From Halomonas piscis (lineage in GTDB: Bacteria; Pseudomonadota; Gammaproteobacteria; Pseudomonadales; Halomonadaceae): a stretch of 64,000 nucleotides of DNA. Positions within the stretch are counted from its first letter, which is position 1. Each line of letters begins with the position of its first letter. Positions 21,961 to 29,618 of the stretch are shown piece after piece. The translations under genes and the position numbers were made by a program. Under the pieces are notes generated by a model that saw only the letters and a list, made by a program, of their open reading frames with translations, was not told the origin of the DNA and made no database searches. The stretch spans positions 1,550,001 to 1,614,000 of the forward strand of contig NZ_CP119391.1 in assembly GCF_031886125.1 (NCBI RefSeq). The letters are read 5' to 3'.

Positions 21961-22779
21961 TTGAGCAAACTCTTTCGTGCGGCGGCGTATGGTCTGGTCA
22001 TGGCCGGCAGCGCGGCGATGCTGCTGCCGGCTGGCCCCTCGCTTGCCGCTGATGACCCGGCTACGTCTCGCCTGGCGCAGAGCGGCGTGGACGCCCAGCG
22101 GACCCAGGCGGCGCTCCAGGAGCAGATCGACCAGGCCAGCGACCAGACCCGGGAGGCGCTTGCCGAACTGCGCGACCTGGAAAGCGAGACCCGCACGCTG
22201 CGCCAGCAAAACCGCACCCGCGCGCACCGCCTGGCCGACGAGGCCGAGCGGCAGCGGGCGCTCGCCCGGGCGCTGGATACCCTGGCGGACACGCGGGAGG
22301 CGCTGCCGCGCATCGAGCAGAACATGGCCCGCCAGCTGAGCCGCTTTATCGAGCGCGACATGCCGTTTCTGGCGCAGGAGCGCCTGGCGCGAGTGGAGAA
22401 CGACGAAGCGCTTGCCCCCGCCGCGCGGATCCGCCGGCTGCTAAAAGCCTGGCGCACCGAGCTTGACTACGGGCGCGAAGTCGACAGCTGGCGCGGCCGG
22501 CTGAGCCAAGCCGACGACGACGCCCGGGAGGTGGATTTTCTGCGTCTGGGGCGTGTCGGCTGGTACTACCTGACGCCGGACGGCCGCGAAGGCGGCGTCT
22601 GGCAGGCAGAGCGCCGCGAATGGCAGCCGCTTGACGAAGCCGGCCGGCGCGAGGTGCGCCACGGCCTGCTGATGGCCGACGACCAGCGCGCGCCGGAGCT
22701 GTTGACCGTGCCGCTGTCGGTCAAGGTGTCCGCGACCTCGAGCAACAGCGAAGCGACCGCCGAGGGGGATGACGCATGA
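21961..22779 (+). CDS. DUF3450-family periplasmic protein of the TonB2 operon
   Basis: A 272-residue protein with a signal peptide (about 1-29, cleavage near PSLAA/DD), then a long coiled-coil (about 40-105) and a C-terminal globular part containing GRVGWYYLTPDGREGGVW. This pattern fits the DUF3450 family commonly encoded first in TtpC-TonB2 operons of Vibrio and relatives; its exact role is unknown. The start is TTG 21961 with GGAG 7-10 bases upstream; no ATG exists before the signal peptide. The stop overlaps ttpC by 4 bases. Confidence 0.82.
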   Translation: MSKLFRAAAYGLVMAGSAAMLLPAGPSLAADDPATSRLAQSGVDAQRTQAALQEQIDQASDQTREALAELRDLESETRTLRQQNRTRAHRLADEAERQRALARALDTLADTREALPRIEQNMARQLSRFIERDMPFLAQERLARVENDEALAPAARIRRLLKAWRTELDYGREVDSWRGRLSQADDDAREVDFLRLGRVGWYYLTPDGREGGVWQAERREWQPLDEAGRREVRHGLLMADDQRAPELLTVPLSVKVSATSSNSEATAEGDDA

Positions 22780-24158
22780 GCCGGTTTCGATGGATGACGC
22801 TGCCGGTCGTCGCCGCCGCGCTGCTGATGTCGCTGGCGGGCACCGCCCAGGCGCAAACGGCGCCCGACGTCGACTCGCTGCGCCAGGCGCGCCAGGCAGC
22901 GGAAATGCGCGACCGTCAGCGGCTGCTGACGCTGCTCGACGATCAAAAGGCGCTGGAAAGCGCGCTGGCCGACGCTCGGGAAGCCCACGCTCGGGCCAGC
23001 CGCCAGGACGCCGCGCTGCGTATCGAAGAGGCGGTTCGGGCGCTCAGCGCCGCTCGGCTGGAAAGCCGCCGAAGCGACCAGGACGACCGGCTCGCGGGCC
23101 TTTTGTCGGCGCTTGCCCGGCACAGCTCCGAGGTGCGCAACGCCCTGGGCGACGACAGCTGGCTGACCCTGGGCGATACGCCGCTGCCTCCGCGGCTGGA
23201 CGATGCCGAAGTGCTCGAGCAGCGCCATCTGGAAGACGTGGTGGACAGCCTTGCCGCGCTGACCCGGGCGACCGGGCAGGCCACGGCGATGACGCTGCCC
23301 GTGGTCGAGCCCGGCGGCGACGTTCGCAAGCGCGAGGTCGTGCGGCTGGGCGACTTCGCTGCCTTTACCCCGGACGCCCTGCTGGCGCGCTCCGGCGCCG
23401 GCGAAAGCCCGGCACTGGAGCCCGACACGCCGAAGGAGGTCAGCCGCTGGCTGGCCGACTACGCCAGCGGCGAGGACCGCACCCTGGCCGTGGACCCCAC
23501 CCGGGGCAGCGTGCTCGAGGCGCTGACCCAGCGGCCGACGCTTGGACAGCGCTTCCACCAGGGCGGCTACGTCGGCTACGTCGTGGTGACGCTGGGCGCG
23601 CTTGGCCTGCTGGCGGCCGCCCTGCAGTACGCCTACCTGCTGCTGGTCAGCGCCCGGGTGCGCCGCCAGCGCCGTGCGCCTGACACGCTGCGCTCGAACA
23701 ACCCGCTGGGCCGGGTGCTGTTGCGCTTTGCGCGGCTGGACAAAGCCCAGCCGCCCGAGGCGCTGGAGGCCCGGCTGGACGAAGCCGTGCTGGCCGAGCT
23801 GCCGCGGCTCGAGCGCGGCCAGCCGCTGGTCAAGCTGCTCGCAGCTATCGCGCCGCTTCTGGGGCTGCTGGGTACCGTCACCGGCATGATCGTCACTTTC
23901 CAGGCGATTACCGTGTTCGGCACCGGCGACCCCCAGCTCATGGCCGGGGGCATCAGCCAGGCGCTGGTGACCACGGTGCTGGGGCTGGTGACCGCCGTGC
24001 CGCTGCTGTTTGCCCAGACGGCGCTGTCGAGCCGCAGCCGCGCCCTGATCCAGCTCATCGAAGGCCAGGCCAGCGCAGCGCTTGCCACCCATCTGGAAGC
24101 GCAGTCGCCGGAAGGCGCCGCGGAGGGCGGGCATGACCCTGCACCCCACCTGGCTTGA
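22776..24158 (+). CDS. ttpC: TtpC-type MotA/TolQ/ExbB proton-channel protein
   Basis: A 460-residue ExbB homologue with a large periplasmic extension, the hallmark of TtpC, which is needed for TonB2-dependent iron uptake in Vibrio. Order: signal peptide (1-26, AQA/QT), coiled-coil region (30-110), linker, transmembrane helix (about 264-290), then the MotA/TolQ/ExbB domain (about 345-425) with two helices around LLGLLGTVTGMIVTF and LVTTVLGLVTAVPLLF. Coupled by ATGA to the DUF3450 gene; the last 26 bases overlap exbB. Confidence 0.88.
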   Translation: MSRFRWMTLPVVAAALLMSLAGTAQAQTAPDVDSLRQARQAAEMRDRQRLLTLLDDQKALESALADAREAHARASRQDAALRIEEAVRALSAARLESRRSDQDDRLAGLLSALARHSSEVRNALGDDSWLTLGDTPLPPRLDDAEVLEQRHLEDVVDSLAALTRATGQATAMTLPVVEPGGDVRKREVVRLGDFAAFTPDALLARSGAGESPALEPDTPKEVSRWLADYASGEDRTLAVDPTRGSVLEALTQRPTLGQRFHQGGYVGYVVVTLGALGLLAAALQYAYLLLVSARVRRQRRAPDTLRSNNPLGRVLLRFARLDKAQPPEALEARLDEAVLAELPRLERGQPLVKLLAAIAPLLGLLGTVTGMIVTFQAITVFGTGDPQLMAGGISQALVTTVLGLVTAVPLLFAQTALSSRSRALIQLIEGQASAALATHLEAQSPEGAAEGGHDPAPHLA

Positions 24159-24705
24159 GCCGGTTGAGCGCCTGGTCGATGCCGGCGGCATGGTGCTGGT
24201 GGTGCTCGCCGGCGTGGCGGTGCTGGTATTCAGCATGGCGGTCGAGCGCTTCTGGTTTTACCGCCTGAGCTGGCGTCCGGCGCGCAGACAGCTGGTGCGC
24301 TACTGGGCGGCGCGCCGCGACCACCAAAGCTGGAGCGCGCGGACGCTGCGCGATGTCTGGGCCGATGCGCTCATTGCCCGGCTGGGCCGGCCGCTGCCGT
24401 GGCTCAAGCTGCTGGTGGCGCTGTGCCCGCTGTTGGGCCTGCTGGGCACGGTAACCGGCATGATCAGCGTCTTCGATAGCCTTGCGCTCAGCGATACCGG
24501 CCAGGCCCGGGCCATGGCCGACGGCGTGGCCCGGGCGACGCTGCCCACGCTCACCGGCATGGCCATTGCCGTGGTCGGGCTTTTGTTTATCAGCCGCCTT
24601 GAGCACGTGATCCGCCGGGAAGAACAGCGGCTGCACGATCGCCTGGCACAGGCTCTGGAAAATCGGGAACTGGCACTCCAGGCCCGGGAGGAAAAGGATG
24701 CGTAG
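24133..24705 (+). CDS. exbB: ExbB-type biopolymer transport protein
   Basis: Inner-membrane proton-channel subunit energising TonB, 190 residues, three membrane segments (about 19-37, 92-112, 140-165) and the conserved LLGLLGTVTGMISVF block. ATG 24133 with GGAGG 6 bases upstream gives a compact ExbB; the frame is open 17 codons further into ttpC, but without a better start. It overlaps ttpC by 26 and exbD by 8 bases, so the three subunits are translated together. Confidence 0.9.
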   Translation: MTLHPTWLEPVERLVDAGGMVLVVLAGVAVLVFSMAVERFWFYRLSWRPARRQLVRYWAARRDHQSWSARTLRDVWADALIARLGRPLPWLKLLVALCPLLGLLGTVTGMISVFDSLALSDTGQARAMADGVARATLPTLTGMAIAVVGLLFISRLEHVIRREEQRLHDRLAQALENRELALQAREEKDA

Positions 24706-25105
24706 ACGCCGCTCGCGAGATATCGCTGACGACAGCAACGAAGTCAACCTCACGCCGATGCTCGACGTGGTCTTTATCATGCTGATTTTCTTTATCGTCA
24801 CGACCAGCTTCGTCAAGGAAAGCGGGGTAGAGATCGAGCGGCCCGAGTCAAGCGAGGCGACGCCGCGTCCGGAGGCCCAGGTGCTGGTGGCGCTGACGCC
24901 GGAAGGCGCGGTCTGGGTGGACGGCAACCCGGTGGATACCCACCGCGTGGGGCAGACGGTGGCGGACATGATAAGCGACGACGGCGGCGTCGTGATCCAG
25001 GCCGATAAAAGCGCCGAGACCGGCCTGCTGATCGAGGTGATGGACCGGCTCAAGAAGGCCGGCGTCGAACAGATTGCCGTGGCCGCCAGCCGCGGCCAGG
25101 CGTGA
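24698..25105 (+). CDS. exbD: ExbD-type biopolymer transport protein
   Basis: 135 residues: short cytoplasmic start, one membrane helix (about 21-41) carrying Asp23 in LTPMLDVVFIMLIFF, equivalent to the essential Asp of E. coli ExbD, then a periplasmic domain ending VEQIAVAASR. Works with ExbB to couple the proton gradient to TonB. Followed by an 87-base gap with no recognisable gene before tonB. Confidence 0.92.
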   Translation: MRRRRSRDIADDSNEVNLTPMLDVVFIMLIFFIVTTSFVKESGVEIERPESSEATPRPEAQVLVALTPEGAVWVDGNPVDTHRVGQTVADMISDDGGVVIQADKSAETGLLIEVMDRLKKAGVEQIAVAASRGQA

Positions 25106-25192
25106 GGTGGGCCATGGACAGCGCCTTGATTCAAAAGCCGGGCCGCCAGGACAGGCAAGGCATGCCGGAAGGCCGGCGTCGGGGAGGCTGCC

Positions 25193-25972
25193 ATGTGGCG
25201 TAACAGCTTCTCTGCGCTCGGCGGCGCGGGACTGGCGCTGGGCCTTTTCTGGCTGCTGGCGCTGTTGGTGATGCCGCCAAGCGCCGACACGCAAACGCCC
25301 GATGAAGCAATGACGCTGTCGATCACCCGGGCGCCGCCGCAGCAGCAGAGTAAAAGCTCCTCGGTGGAAACGCCGCCGGAACCGGTGGAAAGCGCGGCGC
25401 CGCCGCCGCCCGCGCCGACACCGTCGCCGGCAGCAAGCAGTGCGGTTGCGCTGCCCGAGACGCCGTTGCCGGAAGCCAGGGCGGAGGAGGTGGCGCTGGA
25501 CAGCCGGCTGCCCGAGCTGACCGAAGCCCGTCCCGAGCCGAAGCCCGAGCCGGAACCCGAACCGAAGCCGCAGCCAAAACCCGCGCCCGAGCCCGACCCG
25601 GAGCCGGCACCCGAGGTCAGCCCCGACCCCGCGCCTTCCCGCGCTGAGGCAGAAAGCGCCGCCTCGGCCGAGGCGGAGTCGAGCAACCCCGCCGCCAACG
25701 AGCCGGTGAACGTGGGTCAGGCGACCCCCACCAGCCGGGTGAATCCGACGTATCCGTCCCGGGCCCAGCGCCGGGGGATGGAGGGCTTTGTCGAGGTCAG
25801 CTTCATCATCCGCCGCGACGGCCGCGTGGAGCCCGGTTCCATCGACGTTACCCGGGCCAGGCCGCGCCGGATGTTCGACAAGGCCGCGCGGGAGGCCATC
25901 CGCCAGTGGCAGTTCGAGCCGAGTGAGCGGCGTCGCCGCGCCACCCAGCGTATTCAGTTCCAGTTGAGGTAG
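25193..25972 (+). CDS. tonB: TonB-family energy transducer (TonB2 type)
   Basis: 259 residues. One N-terminal membrane helix (about 8-28), a long Pro/Glu/Lys-rich periplasmic spacer (50-150, with a PEPKPEPEPEPKPQPKP run), and a C-terminal TonB domain (about 175-259) with NPTYPSRAQRRGMEG and FDKAAREAIRQWQFEP. The membrane helix has no histidine, unlike E. coli TonB where His20 is needed, consistent with a TonB2-type partner of TtpC. GGGGAGG precedes ATG 25193. The TonB-dependent receptor it serves is not in the window. Confidence 0.9.
   Translation: MWRNSFSALGGAGLALGLFWLLALLVMPPSADTQTPDEAMTLSITRAPPQQQSKSSSVETPPEPVESAAPPPPAPTPSPAASSAVALPETPLPEARAEEVALDSRLPELTEARPEPKPEPEPEPKPQPKPAPEPDPEPAPEVSPDPAPSRAEAESAASAEAESSNPAANEPVNVGQATPTSRVNPTYPSRAQRRGMEGFVEVSFIIRRDGRVEPGSIDVTRARPRRMFDKAAREAIRQWQFEPSERRRRATQRIQFQLR
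25532..25639 (+). repeat. Proline-rich repeat coding region of tonB
   Basis: Degenerate Pro-Glu/Pro-Lys codon repeat encoding residues 114-149. It forms the extended rod that spans the periplasm in TonB proteins. Confidence 0.8.
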
Positions 25973-25976
25973 CCCC

Positions 25977-27074
25977 ATGAAGCGTTGTCTTGCCCGCTTG
26001 CTGTGCCTTGCGCTATGCATCCTCTCTGTCGGGGCGCCGAGCGCCGGCGCCTGGGGCGCGCCCGCGCTTGCCGGCGGGGTGATCCGCGATCTGGAGTCGA
26101 TCGAGCAGGCCCTCGAACAGGGCAAGCTTGCGCGGGTGGTGAGCCACGGCAAGCGTCAGGCCGAGCGCTTTGGTTCCGGCAACGCCGCCGACCGCTACGC
26201 CAGCGCGCTCTACCGCCAGCTCGCCGCCAGCGCCCTGACAGAGCAGGAGCGCTACGCTAAAGCCGCCGCCCAGCTTGCCCGAGCGCGACAGGCGCTGGGG
26301 CCGGCCAGCGCGCTGAGCCGGCGCTGGCTGCGCGAACAGGCGCGGCTTTACCGGGCGGCCGGGGAGCAGGAGCGGGCCATTGCCCGGCTGAGCGAGTGGC
26401 TCGAGACGGCCTCGGGCGGCGCCGAGCGTCGCGACGAGCGCTGGCGCCTGATCGGCTGGCTGGCCCGGGAGCAGCGCTGGCAGGAGGCAGCAGAGCAGCT
26501 GGACAGCGTCACCGCCGAGGGCGCGCCGGCTGACGACCACCGGCGCCGGCTGGCGCTGGTAGTGAACCTCAACGCCGGGCGCATGGAGAAGGCGCTTGGC
26601 GAGCTTGCCGCGGGGCTGGACGGCGAAAGCCCGGCCACGGACTGGCGCCGGGCTGCCGGCGTGGCGCAGCGTGCCGGCCAGCCGGGGGTAGCCGCCGGGC
26701 TCTGGGATACCGGCTGGCGGCTGGGTCGGCTCGAACGCCCGGACGACTACTGGCAGCTTTTGGCATTGCACATGGCGGGGGGCACGCCGGCCCGCGCTGC
26801 CGAGCTGCTGGAGACAGGGCTGGCAGAAGGGCGAGTGGTGCGCAGCGGCCTCACCCTTGAGCAGCGCGCGGCGGCCTGGCAGCAGGCCGGCGACATCCCC
26901 CGGGCGCTGGCCGCCCGGGAAGCGCTGGCTCGGCATACGCAGAGCGCCCACCAGTGGCGAACACTTGGCCAGCTGGCCTACGCCTGGGGAAAAGGCGACC
27001 GGGCCAAAGCGGCCCTTGAGCGCGCCGTGGCCCTGGGCGACGAGCAGGCAAGACAGTGGCTGGCGACGCTGTGA
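25977..27074 (+). CDS. TPR-type periplasmic protein of the TonB2 operon
   Basis: 365 residues with a signal peptide (about 1-25, SAGA/WG) followed by helical tetratricopeptide-like repeats throughout (for example RERYAKAAAQLARARQALG and AYAWGKGDRAKAALERAVALG at the end). It follows tonB by 4 bases. A TPR protein ends many TtpC/TonB2 operons and is required for uptake in Vibrio; that role is inferred here. The TGA stop abuts the opposing xthA stop without any spacer (TGATCA at 27072-27077). Confidence 0.8.
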   Translation: MKRCLARLLCLALCILSVGAPSAGAWGAPALAGGVIRDLESIEQALEQGKLARVVSHGKRQAERFGSGNAADRYASALYRQLAASALTEQERYAKAAAQLARARQALGPASALSRRWLREQARLYRAAGEQERAIARLSEWLETASGGAERRDERWRLIGWLAREQRWQEAAEQLDSVTAEGAPADDHRRRLALVVNLNAGRMEKALGELAAGLDGESPATDWRRAAGVAQRAGQPGVAAGLWDTGWRLGRLERPDDYWQLLALHMAGGTPARAAELLETGLAEGRVVRSGLTLEQRAAAWQQAGDIPRALAAREALARHTQSAHQWRTLGQLAYAWGKGDRAKAALERAVALGDEQARQWLATL

Positions 27075-27899
27075 TCAGGCCAGGGGCCAGTCGAACTGCG
27101 TCCACACCGGGGCATGGTCGGAGGGTTTTTCCATGCCGCGCAGCGCATAGTCGATGCCCGATTCCCGAACGCGTTCGGCAAGCGGCGAGCTGACCAGAAT
27201 ATAGTCGATGCGCAGGCCGCGCCGGGGGTCGCGGTCAAAGCCCCTGGAGCGGTAGTCAAACCAGCTGAAAAGGTCGTCGCGCTCGGGGTGGCGCACTCGA
27301 TAGCTGTCGGCAAGCCCCCAGGCCTTGATCCCGCCGAGCCATTCACGCTCTATCGGCTGAAAGCTGGTCTTGCCCTCGCGCAGCCAGCGCTTGCGGTTGG
27401 CCTCGCCGATGCCGATATCGCGATCCTCCGGCGAAACGTTGAAATCGCCCATCACCGCCACGCGCTCGTCGGGGGAGTGGTGCTCCCGGAGCAGCCGCGA
27501 GAGCTGGGCGTAAAAGCGCGTCTTGTGCGGAAATTTGGTCGGATGGTCGACGTTTTCCCCCTGGGGAAAATAGCCGTTCCACACCGTCACCGCCTCGCCG
27601 TCAGCGCCGCGCAGGCGCACCCCGATCAGCCGCCGCTGGGCGTCGGCTTCATCGTCGGGAAAGCCGTAGAACACGGCTTCCGGCGCCTGGCGGCACATCA
27701 GCGCCACGCCGTAGTGGCCTTTTTGACCGTAGTAGACGACGTGATAGCCAAGCGCCTCCACGCTTGCCAGGGGAAACTCGCTGTCCTGCACCTTGGTTTC
27801 CTGTAGACCGATGACGTCCGGAAGATGGGCGTCGACGAGGGCTTTCAGCTGGTGCGGGCGCGCCCGTATGCCGTTGACGTTAAACGAGACCAGCCGCAT
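27075..27899 (-). CDS. xthA: Exodeoxyribonuclease III / AP endonuclease
   Basis: 274-residue EEP-fold nuclease for base-excision repair. Visible residues: NVNGIRAR at the start, LQETKVQD (catalytic Glu), [23 protein letters not shown] (Asp and Asn), and the terminal SDHAPVW with catalytic His. ATG 27899 is chosen because the ExoIII fold starts there and GAGGGG lies upstream; the open frame extends 57 codons further but overlaps the upstream gene. The start overlaps the previous stop by one base (TGATG). Confidence 0.93.
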   Translation of the reverse strand: MRLVSFNVNGIRARPHQLKALVDAHLPDVIGLQETKVQDSEFPLASVEALGYHVVYYGQKGHYGVALMCRQAPEAVFYGFPDDEADAQRRLIGVRLRGADGEAVTVWNGYFPQGENVDHPTKFPHKTRFYAQLSRLLREHHSPDERVAVMGDFNVSPEDRDIGIGEANRKRWLREGKTSFQPIEREWLGGIKAWGLADSYRVRHPERDDLFSWFDYRSRGFDRDPRRGLRIDYILVSSPLAERVRESGIDYALRGMEKPSDHAPVWTQFDWPLA

Positions 27900-28147
27900 C
27901 AGCGCGTCCCCTCGTTGTCGGGCGAGCCTTTCGTGGCCGGGTGTATCTCGATGTCCGGCGCGTTTTGCTGGCGCGCCAGGCGACGCTGCGCCTGCAGCTT
28001 GCGCTGCTTTTGCTTTTTGGCGGCAAAGCGCTTCGACGGCCCCGCCTGATCGGGGTTCTCGTGGCGCCATTGCTTGTAATCCTTACGCCGACCGGTGCGG
28101 AGGGATACCTTGTCGGCAAGCGAGCGGGTTTTTTTGCGACGCGTCAT
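27899..28147 (-). CDS. Small basic protein of unknown function, coupled to xthA
   Basis: 82 residues, strongly basic (repeated [17 protein letters not shown]), no cysteine, no membrane segment. I do not recognise the family. ATG 28147 follows AGGAG at 6-7 bases, better than an in-frame ATG at 28189. Its TGA overlaps the xthA ATG by one base, so the two are probably translated together. The composition suggests nucleic-acid binding, which with xthA might mean DNA repair; this is only inference. Confidence 0.65.
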   Translation of the reverse strand: MTRRKKTRSLADKVSLRTGRRKDYKQWRHENPDQAGPSKRFAAKKQKQRKLQAQRRLARQQNAPDIEIHPATKGSPDNEGTR

Positions 28148-28248
28148 GGGGCGCTCCTGATTAACCTGTAGCCTGATATGGTGGCGCATTCTAACAGGCG
28201 GCAGCGTCGGGCATACAGCAACGCCGCGCCTCCGGCGCCAAGCCCTGT

Positions 28249-28254
28249 TACACT
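28249..28254 (+). promoter_or_regulatory. Candidate extended -10 for rhlB
   Basis: TG-T-TACACT (core 28249-28254) in the divergent gap before rhlB. No good -35 hexamer is seen; a TGn extension could compensate. Confidence 0.3.
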
Positions 28255-28338
28255 AGGGCGCTGGTGTACGCGCCTTGGCGGGTACGCCAGCCCTTTCGTG
28301 ATGTCACTCATCCACCGTAACGGATAGATGGAAAGCCT

Positions 28339-29613
28339 ATGAGCGAGTCGGAAAAGAGCACACAAGACGCGACGGCGCGAAAGCCCAAGCGCCGTCGCCG
28401 CAAGCCGCGTCGTCGCCAGTCGGGCTGGGACCTTCGCCAGTTCAAGGTGCCCGCCGTTGCCGGCAAGTGGCGCTTTCATGACTTTGACCTGCCGCTGCCC
28501 CTGATGCGCGGCATCCAGGCCCAGGGGTTTGAGTACTGCACGCCGATCCAGGCGGAAACCCTGCGCCATACGCTGCTGGGCGGCGACATCCTGGGCAAGG
28601 CGCAGACCGGTACCGGCAAGACGGCGGCTTACCTGATTTCGATTCTGGCCTACTTTCTGGAAGAGAAAGCCCCGGACGGACAGAAGCTCCGGGCGCCCAG
28701 AGCGCTGATCGTTGCCCCCACCCGGGAGCTGACGCTGCAGATCGAAAAGGAGGCCAGGGGGCTGGCTCGCTATACCCACCTGTACGTGACAAGCGCGGTG
28801 GGCGGTACCGACTACCAGCAGCAGCGCGAGCAGCTGGATCGAAAAGTCGACCTGCTGGTGGCCACCCCGGGGCGCCTGCTGGATTTCCAGCAGAAGGGCG
28901 AACTGGATCTTGCCCAGACCGAGGTGCTGGTGCTGGACGAGGCCGACCGCATGCTCTCCATGGGCTTTATTCCCGACGTCGAGCGCATCATCCCGCACAT
29001 GCCGAATCGGGACGAGCGCCAGACCTGGCTGTTTTCGGCCACTTTCAGCGAGGATATCCGGGCCCTGGCCGAGCAGTGGGCGCAGTCCCCGGCCGAGGTA
29101 CGCATTCAGGCCGACGCCGACAGCCAGGCGGACGTCGATCAGCGGGTTTACCAGGTCGCGGACGCCGACAAGCCGCAGCTTCTGGTCGCGCTTTTGCAGC
29201 GGGAAGGCGTCGAGCGGGCCATCGTGTTCGGCAATCGCCGGGACCGTATCCGCGAGCTCGAGGACGAGCTCCAAAAGGCCGGTATCAGCGCGGGAGTTCT
29301 CTCCGGCGATGTGGCCCCGGACGAGCGGATCACCACCCTGGATCAGTTCCGCGAAGGCAAGCTTCAGGTGCTGGTGGCGACCGACGTCGCCGGGCGCGGT
29401 GTCCACATTGACGACGTCAGCCACGTGGTCAACTACACGCTGCCGGAAGACCCCGAAGACTATGTCCACCGCCTCGGGCGTACCGGCCGGGCCGGCGCCA
29501 GGGGTACGCTGATCAGCCTGGCCGGCGAAGAAGATACCTTCTCGCTGCCCGAAATCGAACGCTACACCGGCGACAGGCTGCCTCGCGAGCAGCCGCCGGA
29601 AGGCCTGCTCTAG
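28339..29613 (+). CDS. rhlB: DEAD-box RNA helicase, RhlB type
   Basis: 424 residues. An Arg/Lys-rich N-terminal tail (about 15-27) precedes the core: Q motif (FEYCTPIQ), Walker A AQTGTGKT (88-95), PTRELTLQ, DEAD (200-203), SAT (233-235), and in the second domain ATDVAGRGVHID and HRLGRTGRAG. The C-terminal SLAGEEDTFSLPEIERYTG resembles the equivalent part of E. coli RhlB, the degradosome helicase. RhlE-like helicases are the alternative. The ribosome site is weak (GGAAA). Confidence 0.82.
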   Translation: MSESEKSTQDATARKPKRRRRKPRRRQSGWDLRQFKVPAVAGKWRFHDFDLPLPLMRGIQAQGFEYCTPIQAETLRHTLLGGDILGKAQTGTGKTAAYLISILAYFLEEKAPDGQKLRAPRALIVAPTRELTLQIEKEARGLARYTHLYVTSAVGGTDYQQQREQLDRKVDLLVATPGRLLDFQQKGELDLAQTEVLVLDEADRMLSMGFIPDVERIIPHMPNRDERQTWLFSATFSEDIRALAEQWAQSPAEVRIQADADSQADVDQRVYQVADADKPQLLVALLQREGVERAIVFGNRRDRIRELEDELQKAGISAGVLSGDVAPDERITTLDQFREGKLQVLVATDVAGRGVHIDDVSHVVNYTLPEDPEDYVHRLGRTGRAGARGTLISLAGEEDTFSLPEIERYTGDRLPREQPPEGLL

Positions 29614-29618
29614 CCGCC

